Shown here in pieces: positions 1-5,112 of a stretch of 5,240 nt of DNA (its first letter is position 1; each line of letters opens with the position of its first letter). The stretch lies in contig CAZXSN010000127.1 of assembly GCA_964643295.1 (NCBI GenBank), forward strand, positions 1 through 5,240. Reading direction: 5' to 3'. The notes under the pieces were generated by a model that saw only the letters and a list, made by a program, of their open reading frames with translations, did no database searches and was not told the DNA's origin. The position numbers and the translations under genes are program-made. This stretch comes from Merdiplasma sp964643295 (lineage in GTDB: Bacteria > Bacillota > Clostridia > Lachnospirales > Lachnospiraceae).

Positions 1-37
1 TTAATCCATGGAAATCAGGATAACAATAACCAAAAGA

Positions 38-115
38 TGCAGCCGCAATCGTTCCCTTACCTTACCTTATTGTTTCTTTCTCCCCAAAGAAACAAATACA
101 ACAATCACGGCTGCA
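38..115. repeat. Nested inverted repeat
   Basis: The outer arms are TGCAGCCG (38-45) and CGGCTGCA (108-115), 8 of 8 complementary. Inside is a perfect 10-bp stem, TTGTTTCTTT (70-79) with AAAGAAACAA (86-95), around a 6-nt loop CTCCCC. Three tandem CCTTA units (55-69) lie between the left arms. No T-run follows on either strand, so it does not look like a normal intrinsic terminator. It could be a structured RNA or the remnant of a small repeat element; the function is unknown. Confidence 0.45.
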
Positions 116-291
116 CCCAAACCTGGCCAGAGCGGCAAGATTTTGAATGTATTTTTATGTTATATCTATTACGTAATCTCCCCAGTATCTGCGCTCCGGC
201 CATCGCGGAGATCCCACAAAAGTTTCTCCGCATCTTAAACAAGAACACACAGTGCCAGCCGCGCAATCCCCCTTGCGCCCTTTTGCACCAT

Positions 292-319
292 GTTGTCTGT
301 TGTCTCCTGCCTCTTGCCT
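292..319. repeat. Degenerate 7-bp tandem repeat, four units
   Basis: The units on the plus strand are GTTGTCT, GTTGTCT, CCTGCCT and CTTGCCT, two identical and two diverged. The period is 7 bp and the stretch is pyrimidine-rich on this strand. It lies in the apparently non-coding trailer of the helicase gene. It is probably slippage-derived simple sequence with no function I can assign. Confidence 0.4.
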
Positions 320-428
320 TTTGTCCAAGTGCCCCAGCTTCAAGGACAGAAGTCCTGCCATCACATGTTTCAGGCATTAAAAGGTGATTACGGATTGTTC
401 CGCTGCTTCGCAGTTTCTACAATCCTGC

Positions 429-602
429 TCAGACGCTTAACGCCCCAATCTCACCGAGCAGCTGTTTCCTCTCCTCACTCATCTTGCCCGATTTCGCGGA
501 AGCCCGCTGGTTTACCAGCCAGACATACAGGTTCTTCCCCTGTGAATCCAGATATCCGACCGGCAGCCTGCTGTTTCCGTGAGCTCTGAAGTAAGCGGCT
601 AC
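429..602 (-). pseudogene. Severed C-terminal part of the sixth HA repeat of the helicase
   Basis: This is the in-frame continuation of the helicase gene beyond its TAG stop (603-605): 57 sense codons, then TGA at 429-431. The translation begins VAAYFRAHGNSRLPVGY and goes on through LYVWLVNQR, GKMSEERKQLL and EIGAL. That is the HA-repeat pattern seen five times upstream: aromatic-rich helix, HGN-x-x-x-P, G-x-x-L-x-x-W-L, x-x-R, G-x-x-S-x-E-x-x-x-L, then IG. The reading frame is the same as the upstream gene, so a single-base substitution (for example TAC or TAT to TAG) would account for the break without an indel. There is no start codon with an SD at its head, so it is unlikely to be made as a separate protein. 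If TAG is read through at low level, a 902-codon full-length form would result. It could also be a sequencing error. Confidence 0.8.
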
Positions 603-3137
603 CTAGCGGCGCTTCCAGCGCTCCTCCGCCGGTTTTTCCGCCGTAAGACCGATGGAGGAGAGTTTCTCCTTCTGCTCGTTTGTCAGTGTCTTTCCCTGCC
701 GGTTTCCGGCAAGGATCTGCCTCTGTTCATTCACCCACTTGCCAAGCCATATTCCATCTACGATGTAATTGCTGGGAATGAACAGGTTTCCGTATTCCTG
801 GTAGTAGGCTAATGCTTTCCGGTAGCAGTCTTCCCAGTCATTCTTCCGGGATTTGTCCCATACCATACCAAAGGCTTCCAGCTGTTCGATCTGCTCCCTG
901 GAGAGTACCCCCTTCGCGTACTTCTCCCGGGCTTTGGAAAGCCACACGCCCAACTTGTAACCGTCCGAAGTCACGTAGTTTACAGGTACATCTATCGAGC
1001 CATGCTCTTTAAAATACTCCCCTGCTTTTGTGTATCCAGTGTTCCAGACAACGTCTGTCTTTGCTTCCCAGCGCATACCGATCGCATCCAACTGCGCGAT
1101 CTGGCTCTCAGTCAGCGTCCTCCGCTGATTTTTTGATTCTCCCTCAGAGAAGGTTCCCTGTACGGCACCGGACTCCCCTTCCGGCGTCGGTACAGATCTC
1201 TCCTCCCGGTGATCTCCGGTACCCTTACAACCGGAGACCGCATCCGCGGAGACATTTGGATCTGTTCCAACTGAATATGTCGTTTTCGCCTCCGCCGTAT
1301 CCTCCTTAAGTCGGCAGCAGCGGTACATCTTGCGAAGATCAGAAAGCCAGTTGTAGAGATTTATCCCGTTCTCCATGTGTCCTGGGGGTACGTCCAGGTT
1401 GCCATATTGTTGAAAATAGGACTTCGCAGCCGCGTAGTTTCGCTCCCACAGGTAATCTGACTGGTTCCAGACCATCCCCAGATCATCCAGGAGCTTTTCC
1501 CGCTCCGGCGTAAAGTAGGCTGAACGAATCCCATACCTTTTGTAGCTTCGAATGGACTTTAACCATTCCCCCAGTCTCACTCCATCCGCGTCAACATAGT
1601 CTCCCGGGACATTTAAGTTCCCATGCTCCTGCCTGTATTTCCTGCAGGAATCCAAATGCTTCTCCCACGACAGGTCACTGGCGCTTTCCCAGCGCATACC
1701 GATCGCGTCCAGTTTTCTTTCCCGCTCCTCGCTTAACTCTCCGGCTATCTTTCCGGAGCGGATACGCCGTTGTACCTGCAGCCATCTACCCAGGGAATAC
1801 CCGCCGGGGGCCTGATACCTTATAGGAACGTTTAAATCTCCGTGCTCCTTATAATACCTGGCGGCGAGAAGGTACATGGCATCCCAGGAAGCGGTAAGCG
1901 CCTCCTCCATCTGGTTAAAGAGTTTCCGGCAGTCCTTAACCTCATCGATTACCCGGAACTGCTCTGTAACAATCTTTTCGGCCTCACCTGCCTCTCTGTA
2001 ATACTCAATCGCGCAGCGCATCTCTTCCTGCAAAGATCCGATGCTGTATAATCCTTCGAAGTTGTTGACGATATCGAAGATCACAGGAGTCTCCGCTTTC
2101 CCCGCGGATAAGGCCCGCCCGATCTGCTGCTTGTAAATGGTTGGAGACGAAGTCGGCCTGAAAAGGATTACCCCGTCCACATCGTCGATATGAATCCCTT
2201 CATTTAAAGCATCGATACAGAAAAGAAGCCGCAAATGGGAATCATCCGTATCGGCCTTAAACGCGTCAAAAGACTTAAGTGTCTTTGGATCCGGAGAATA
2301 GAGCGTATACACATGCGGATCCGGATCCACCTTTGAAAACCACTCCGAGACATGGGACAGGCACTCCTTCATCGCCTTCAGGTTGGAGGTAAAAACCAAA
2401 TACTTACCCTTTGGCTTCTCCATGTGCTTCTCAAAGATCACATCGAGACCGTCCGCTTTGTCCAAAGCCCTGCGAAGCGCCTCATAGTACTTTTCTCCTG
2501 CGTCCCTGGCCGCCTTGTTCTGTACGTGATCAAGCCTTTTTTCTAAGCGGTCAAGTTCCGTATTATAGAGGAAGGCAGTCATCACGTACTTGGGAGCGTC
2601 CAAAATTCTCCGGACGATCGCTTCTCCTAAGGTCATCTCGGAGGCGATGTTGCCGTTAAAAAGCTCCTCCGCCATATCCCTCTGGTTATCCAGGTAGCGG
2701 ACATTCGTGGCCGAAAGGCCCAGTACAGGTACAGATGAATAAAGTTGGAGGTACCTCTCTACTGCTTGACCCCAAACGGGAGCGCCGCAGCGGTGGAATT
2801 CATCCAAAATTATAAAGTCTGGATCCAGAGCACTTATCTCTTCCTCTTTCATCTGCGCGAGACGCGCGTATGTCAGAAACTGAACGTTTGCAAGGATCTC
2901 CCCGGCGGTCTCCTCTCCGCAGACCTTCTTTAAATTCTCCACCTGTGTGCGGAAGATATACTCAGAAGGGGATATCCAGCAGATCCGGCTTTCCGGGTGC
3001 TGCTCGCATAGCTTGAAGCCGATGAACGACTTTCCTGTCCCGGTCGGGTGGATCACCGCTGCCCGGCCAGTCTCCGCCAGCAGCCGCTCCGCCGATTCAT
3101 AGGCTTCCTGGTTGTGCTCATACAGCAGGATGCCCAT
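603..3137 (-). CDS. SF2 DEAD/DEAH-box (ResIII-like) helicase with multiple helicase-associated (HA) repeats
   Basis: Predicted cytoplasmic ATP-dependent nucleic-acid helicase or translocase of 844 residues. The core (about residues 1-400) shows HNQ near residue 10, Walker A PTGTGKS at 31-37, motif II DEFH at 112-115, motif III SAT at 142-144, VFTSN at 248-252, ALNEGIHI (motif V) at 310-317 and QQIGRALSAG (motif VI, Arg341) at 337-346. HA repeats follow at about 418-484, 491-558, 564-691, 698-761 and 768-835, and a sixth begins at Trp841. HA domains (Pfam HA, PF03457) are thought to bind nucleic acid. The frame is open upstream to 3305, but I chose ATG 3137 because AAGGAGG (3146-3152) sits 8 nt before it. 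The extra 56 codons would also span a promoter and the putative recombination site. The gene stops at an in-frame TAG inside HA6, so the protein is probably C-terminally truncated. The third repeat carries a hydrophilic insertion of about 60 residues. Expression is probably controlled by the invertible segment upstream. The helicase class is secure; the biological role is not. Confidence 0.9.
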   Translation of the reverse strand: MGILLYEHNQEAYESAERLLAETGRAAVIHPTGTGKSFIGFKLCEQHPESRICWISPSEYIFRTQVENLKKVCGEETAGEILANVQFLTYARLAQMKEEEISALDPDFIILDEFHRCGAPVWGQAVERYLQLYSSVPVLGLSATNVRYLDNQRDMAEELFNGNIASEMTLGEAIVRRILDAPKYVMTAFLYNTELDRLEKRLDHVQNKAARDAGEKYYEALRRALDKADGLDVIFEKHMEKPKGKYLVFTSNLKAMKECLSHVSEWFSKVDPDPHVYTLYSPDPKTLKSFDAFKADTDDSHLRLLFCIDALNEGIHIDDVDGVILFRPTSSPTIYKQQIGRALSAGKAETPVIFDIVNNFEGLYSIGSLQEEMRCAIEYYREAGEAEKIVTEQFRVIDEVKDCRKLFNQMEEALTASWDAMYLLAARYYKEHGDLNVPIRYQAPGGYSLGRWLQVQRRIRSGKIAGELSEERERKLDAIGMRWESASDLSWEKHLDSCRKYRQEHGNLNVPGDYVDADGVRLGEWLKSIRSYKRYGIRSAYFTPEREKLLDDLGMVWNQSDYLWERNYAAAKSYFQQYGNLDVPPGHMENGINLYNWLSDLRKMYRCCRLKEDTAEAKTTYSVGTDPNVSADAVSGCKGTGDHREERSVPTPEGESGAVQGTFSEGESKNQRRTLTESQIAQLDAIGMRWEAKTDVVWNTGYTKAGEYFKEHGSIDVPVNYVTSDGYKLGVWLSKAREKYAKGVLSREQIEQLEAFGMVWDKSRKNDWEDCYRKALAYYQEYGNLFIPSNYIVDGIWLGKWVNEQRQILAGNRQGKTLTNEQKEKLSSIGLTAEKPAEERWKRR
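1065..1706. repeat. 21-nt exact repeat shared by HA repeats 1 and 3
   Basis: The same 21 nt occur at 1065-1085 and 1686-1706 (plus strand starts TTCCCAGCGC, ends ATACCGATCGC), followed by one mismatch and another TCCA match. They encode the DAIGMRWE block at the ends of HA3 and HA1. Identity at the nucleotide level, including third positions, suggests recent duplication or gene conversion between repeats, though two conserved protein blocks with similar codon use could also give this. Confidence 0.6.
1128..1304 (-). other. Insertion of about 60 codons inside HA repeat 3
   Basis: Residues about 612-670 of the helicase interrupt the third HA repeat between its W-L-x-x-x-R helix and its L-T-x-x-Q-I-A-x-L-D-A-I-G-M end. 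The other complete HA repeats in this protein have only a few to about 12 residues there. The insertion is rich in Gly, Ser, Thr, Glu and Asp and has no hydrophobic core, so it is probably a disordered loop. I see no terminal inverted repeats or target duplication that would mark it as a mobile insertion. Confidence 0.6.
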
Positions 3138-3145
3138 TTTTCCTG

Positions 3146-3152
3146 CCTCCTT
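3146..3152 (-). promoter_or_regulatory. Shine-Dalgarno sequence that fixes the helicase start
   Basis: The minus strand reads AAGGAGG, 8 nt before ATG at 3137-3135. This is a textbook SD with optimal spacing. It decides against the longer open frame beginning at 3305, which has no comparable site. Confidence 0.85.
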
Positions 3153-3161
3153 CGGCCCTTT

Positions 3162-3185
3162 ACAACGTTCTATACAGAATGTTGT
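3162..3185. repeat. Site A: putative tyrosine-recombinase core site (imperfect 24-bp palindrome)
   Basis: The outer arms are ACAACGTTCT (left) and AGAATGTTGT (right) around ATAC, with 10 of 12 positions palindromic. The reverse complement matches site B (3554-3577) at 21 of 24 positions, with a 15-bp exact block (ACAACATTCTGTATA) that includes the centre. Arm-core-arm architecture of about this size is typical of Xer/Cre-type recombinase sites. The site lies 24 bp upstream of the helicase start codon, so it would be in the 5' leader of the transcript. An alternative reading is an operator for a dimeric repressor. Confidence 0.65.
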
Positions 3186-3568
3186 ATCCGGATGGTTGAA
3201 AATCCGTGAGAACTCTCTCACTGAGACCCAATCATACCATTTTCGACTCCAGAAATCAAGCAGGAATTCAAAATTTTGTAAAATTTCACATCTTCGAAGG
3301 GGCAAAAACCGGATCCTGGACCAGATTTAGGTAAATTTTCGCCGAAACGTTATCTTTAACTAACCTTTCAGGGCGCACTTTCCCAAGCCTGCCACCTATA
3401 TTTTTCCGATTAATATCACATCAATGAGCAAAATCTTAGAAACATCTCGAACATACGTCTCAATCAATCCCTTTTCGGACGCTCAACCCATGTTCAGCTT
3501 ATGCTCATCGCTTTGGACCAGTCAGATTCCAGTGCCAGGCTCTCTTCTCGTAAACAACATTCTGTATA
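3171..3568. other. Putative invertible promoter segment (inverton) between sites A and B
   Basis: A 15-bp perfect inverted repeat, TATACAGAATGTTGT (3171-3185) and ACAACATTCTGTATA (3554-3568), bounds 368 bp with no credible gene. The repeat is the inner part of two larger dyad sites. It contains a helicase-directed promoter near its left end and abuts the 3' end of a tyrosine recombinase gene. This matches the known plan of phase-variable invertible promoters in gut bacteria: inverted repeats, an intergenic promoter and an adjacent recombinase. Inversion itself is inferred, not seen. Confidence 0.6.
3231..3259 (-). promoter_or_regulatory. Candidate sigma-A promoter driving the helicase, inside the putative invertible segment
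   Basis: On the minus strand, TTGATT (3259-3254) is followed after 17 bp by TATGAT (3236-3231), preceded by TGG to give an extended -10. Spacing is optimal and the boxes are 4/6 and 5/6 matches to consensus. Transcription would start near 3224, pass through site A and reach the helicase SD, leaving a leader of about 87 nt. I saw no comparable promoter facing the opposite way within 3186-3553, so inversion should leave the helicase without one. Confidence 0.6.
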
Positions 3569-3577
3569 AAGTGTTGT
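3554..3577. repeat. Site B: putative tyrosine-recombinase core site, inverted relative to site A
   Basis: The left arm ACAACATTCT, centre GTAT and right arm AAAGTGTTGT form a weaker palindrome (9 of 12) than site A. The six-base centre TGTATA is identical to that of site A only when A is reverse-complemented, which predicts inversion. It lies 3 bp beyond the recombinase stop codon (3583-3581), so a flip would not alter the recombinase. Confidence 0.65.
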
Positions 3578-3580
3578 ATC

Positions 3581-4615
3581 CTATTTTTTTCCCGATTTCC
3601 CGTGCTTTTTATGGCACTTCTTTCCGGCCTTCTTCCGGCAGTCTTTCGCGTGGCCGCGTTTCGGATCTCTCTGTTTCCGGTTTCCCTTTTTCTGGCTCAC
3701 TTTGTGATCTTCCCCGTGAAAGACCTTTTTGTCCCTGTAGGAGGCTTCCCTGTTCACTGAATCGAGTGTTTGCCTTACTTCCTCTTCCGATAACTGCAGG
3801 TAGAGCCTTGTCGTGTTGATGTCGCTGTGTCCCAGCAGGTTGGATACTAAAACCAGGTTGTTGGTTTCCTCGTATACCAGACGGGCGAACAGGCGGCGAA
3901 AGTTGTGGGGATGGCCCTTTTCCGGATCAACGCCAGCCTTCTTGCAAAGGTCCTGAATGCTTCTCCAGATGTTGCTGCGGTCCATGGGCTTTCCGCTCTT
4001 CGTGCAGAAGATCGGTCCGGATGTCAGTCCCTGCGCCTCAATGTACTCCCGAAGTTCTTTCCCCAGCTCTGTCGGTACCAGGACAAGGCGCGTTTTCTTT
4101 TTGCAGGTGACCTCCACAAGGACGTTCCCTTCTCCCGCTTTCAAAAGAGCTTCCACCGTAAAGAAAGCAAGTTCTGAGATACGGATACCCGTCCCAATCA
4201 GTGTCTTTAAAAGCAGCTGCAGACGCCAGTTCCCTTCGGCAGCTTTCAGGAGCTTATGGTATTCCTCCAGCGTAAGATGATTTTTTTCCAGAATAAAGGG
4301 AGTTACCTGTATCCGGAGACACTCCACGGCACAGTCATTCCTGTTGATGTAGTGGAAGAAGACATGCAGAGACATCATCTTGGAATTGATACTTGTCTTC
4401 TTGTAACCCTGCCCGAGCAGCATGTCTTTGTAGGCAATCACAAGCTCCTTCGTCAGTTCCCTACCGTCCGCGAAATTGAGAAACATCCTCACGTCCCGCA
4501 CATATCTTTCTACCGTTTTTTCACTTTTCTCGTTGATCTCCAGATATGTTTTAAAGGAAGCCATCACCGCAATTGCCAGAAACACAGGCTGACAAAGCCA
4601 AGTCAAATCCAACAT
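3581..4615 (-). CDS. Tyrosine-type site-specific recombinase (XerC/XerD-like) with a basic C-terminal tail
   Basis: Predicted DNA-cutting and rejoining enzyme that acts through a covalent 3'-phosphotyrosine intermediate. From the ATG at 4615 it has 344 residues: an N-terminal SAM-like core-binding domain (about 18-100) and a catalytic domain (about 113-280). Catalytic residues are visible: Arg145 in GTGIRISEL, a Lys in CKKKTR (about 173-174), His237 and Arg240 in HNFRR, His263 in LLGHSDINTT and the nucleophile Tyr272 in TRLYLQL. Residues after about 294 form a Lys/Arg/His-rich tail of some 50 residues not usual for XerC/D, perhaps for DNA binding. The start is uncertain: 4636 has AAGAAGG with no spacing, 4615 follows a purine-rich GGAGG/GAAGG tract, and 4564 fits family length but has no SD. 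Putative site B touches its 3' end and the region up to site A may be its substrate, so it is the likely invertase of this locus. A prophage or integrative-element integrase is the alternative, but no other mobile genes are visible. Confidence 0.9.
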   Translation of the reverse strand: MLDLTWLCQPVFLAIAVMASFKTYLEINEKSEKTVERYVRDVRMFLNFADGRELTKELVIAYKDMLLGQGYKKTSINSKMMSLHVFFHYINRNDCAVECLRIQVTPFILEKNHLTLEEYHKLLKAAEGNWRLQLLLKTLIGTGIRISELAFFTVEALLKAGEGNVLVEVTCKKKTRLVLVPTELGKELREYIEAQGLTSGPIFCTKSGKPMDRSNIWRSIQDLCKKAGVDPEKGHPHNFRRLFARLVYEETNNLVLVSNLLGHSDINTTRLYLQLSEEEVRQTLDSVNREASYRDKKVFHGEDHKVSQKKGNRKQRDPKRGHAKDCRKKAGKKCHKKHGKSGKK

Positions 4616-4649
4616 AATCCTTCTCTTCTCCTCCATCCTTCTTAAAGTC

Positions 4650-4727
4650 TCAAGTACATCTGCTCAGTTTCCGTCTCTGGCCCCGTTCCTGTTCTCGTGT
4701 TAGGTCCAGGCGCATTTCATCTATCAT
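4650..4727 (-). CDS. Possible 25-residue leader ORF upstream of the recombinase
   Basis: ATG at 4727 is preceded by GGAGG (4740-4736) with an 8-nt spacer, as good as the helicase site. The product would be a charged peptide beginning MIDEMRLDLTREQ and ending KLSRCT, with no recognised family. Its stop is 34 nt before the preferred recombinase start, so it could couple translation. It conflicts with the candidate promoter at 4723-4750, whose -10 box covers this start codon; only one reading can hold unless another promoter lies upstream. Low confidence. Confidence 0.3.
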   Translation of the reverse strand: MIDEMRLDLTREQERGQRRKLSRCT

Positions 4728-4750
4728 AACAATTTCCTCCCAAGATTCAA
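4723..4750 (-). promoter_or_regulatory. Candidate promoter for the recombinase
   Basis: On the minus strand, TTGAAT (4750-4745) and TATGAT (4728-4723) are separated by 16 bp, and the -10 is extended by TGT. The start would be near 4716, giving a leader of about 100 nt before the ATG at 4615. The -10 hexamer is the same as in the helicase promoter inside the invertible segment. It overlaps the possible leader ORF start. Confidence 0.45.
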
Positions 4751-4799
4751 CACCAATTTGCATCCTCTTCCTCAGAGTGCCGCAAACCATTGAACTGTT

Positions 4800-4877
4800 G
4801 GACGCGAGACTGAGATGTGAAACAGGGGTATGAACCACGGGTGTGAACCAAAGGTATGACTCAGGAGCGTAAAACAG
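4800..4877. repeat. Cluster of 13-bp direct repeats, five units plus a degenerate sixth
   Basis: Contiguous units at 4813-4825, 4826-4838, 4839-4851, 4852-4864 and 4865-4877 follow the pattern RGGTRTGAAMCAG; positions 6, 8, 11 and 12 (T, A, C, A) are invariant in all five. A further unit at 4800-4812 matches the first at 8 of 13. The 13-bp period is not a codon multiple, so these are not coding repeats. Array position upstream of the recombinase suggests binding sites for a regulator or recombinase arm-type sites, but no binding protein can be named. Confidence 0.55.
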
Positions 4878-4945
4878 GCACAGCGCCGTCCGATACACTG
4901 ATGACCTCAAAGTAATGCAGGGTCAGACAATGCCAGAAGTTGTAT

Positions 4946-4954
4946 TGCTAAAAT
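4946..4954 (+). promoter_or_regulatory. Possible extended -10 promoter for the gene at 5120
   Basis: TGC-TAAAAT is a 5/6 match to a -10 box with the extended TGn element, in AT-rich DNA. There is no good -35 at the right spacing (only CAGACA at 19 bp). It would give a leader of about 160 nt including the hairpin at 5067-5096. Confidence 0.3.
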
Positions 4955-4996
4955 TTTAATAAGCCGCGGAACCGATTTGGGGCAACAGCCCTGCGC

Positions 4997-5024
4997 AGGA
5001 AATACAGCACAGGAGATACAGCAC
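4997..5024. repeat. 14-bp tandem duplication
   Basis: AGGAAATACAGCAC (4997-5010) is followed directly by AGGAGATACAGCAC (5011-5024), differing at one base. A 10-bp palindrome CCTGCGCAGG (4990-4999) overlaps its start. It lies in the presumed leader of the downstream gene and is probably a local duplication. Confidence 0.55.
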
Positions 5025-5066
5025 ATCCCCCTCTCTCTGTCTCGTATCCCTGTCTCCCCTTAGATC

Positions 5067-5096
5067 GGCTGAGGAGATCATAAAGTTTCTTCAGCC
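5067..5096 (+). promoter_or_regulatory. Leader hairpin before the gene at 5120
   Basis: GGCTGAGGAGA (5067-5077) can pair with TTTCTTCAGCC (5086-5096) as an 11-bp RNA stem with two G-U pairs and an 8-nt loop. There is no T-run after it, so it is not a standard terminator. It ends 9 nt before the SD and could modulate translation or mRNA stability. Confidence 0.4.
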
Positions 5097-5105
5097 AGGA
5101 AATTC

Positions 5106-5112
5106 AAGGAGG
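5106..5112 (+). promoter_or_regulatory. Shine-Dalgarno sequence of the partial gene
   Basis: AAGGAGG with a 7-nt spacer to ATG 5120. Perfect match and good spacing; it strongly supports the start even though only 40 codons are visible. Confidence 0.8.

Larger units (their letters stand above)
1..428. other. Non-coding region downstream of the helicase gene
   Basis: I see no convincing gene here. Both strands contain open frames of up to about 116 codons, but none has a good Shine-Dalgarno sequence or a recognisable protein pattern. The minus-strand frame at 155-364 has a Cys-rich stretch (CSCLRCG) but starts on GTG without an SD. I found no GC-rich stem followed by a T-run, so no intrinsic terminator for the helicase gene is evident on the minus strand. 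The stretch does hold a nested dyad (38-115), three CCTTA units (55-69), competing short stems (194-231) and a 7-bp tandem repeat (292-319). It may be an untranslated trailer or decayed DNA. Confidence 0.5.

Noticed and set aside
105..377. Minus-strand open frames of 69-90 codons downstream of the helicase
   Set aside because: No SD, no recognisable pattern, overlapping frames of similar length on both strands. The CSCLRCG stretch alone is not enough for a zinc-binding protein.
408..432. Short stem CTGC-GAA-GCAG just after the TGA at 429 as a terminator
   Set aside because: Only a 4-bp stem and no T-run on the minus strand.
3138..3305. 56-codon N-terminal extension of the helicase frame, starting ATG 3305
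   Set aside because: It spans the candidate promoter and site A, has no SD, and the helicase core begins directly after ATG 3137, which has a perfect SD. After inversion this frame would also meet a TAA just upstream of the site, so an N-terminal exchange (shufflon-like) model does not work.
603..3583. Stop-codon recoding of TAG as an explanation for the split helicase
   Set aside because: The recombinase also ends in TAG, but reading through it adds 28 codons (including site B) with no protein-like pattern. A nonsense mutation is the simpler explanation.
3424..3819. Plus-strand open frame of 131 codons
   Set aside because: It has no SD, crosses site B and runs antisense to the recombinase; its composition mirrors the complement of the Lys-rich tail.
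4650..4910. Longer version (86 codons) of the small ORF upstream of the recombinase
   Set aside because: It begins on TTG without an SD and runs through the 13-bp repeats, whose period is not a multiple of three. Only the last 25 codons have a plausible start.
4927..4945. Possible third recombination site (minus strand ACAACTTCTGGCATTGT)
   Set aside because: It shares ACAAC and TTCTG with the sites, but is 7 bp shorter and lacks the TGTATA centre; likely chance.
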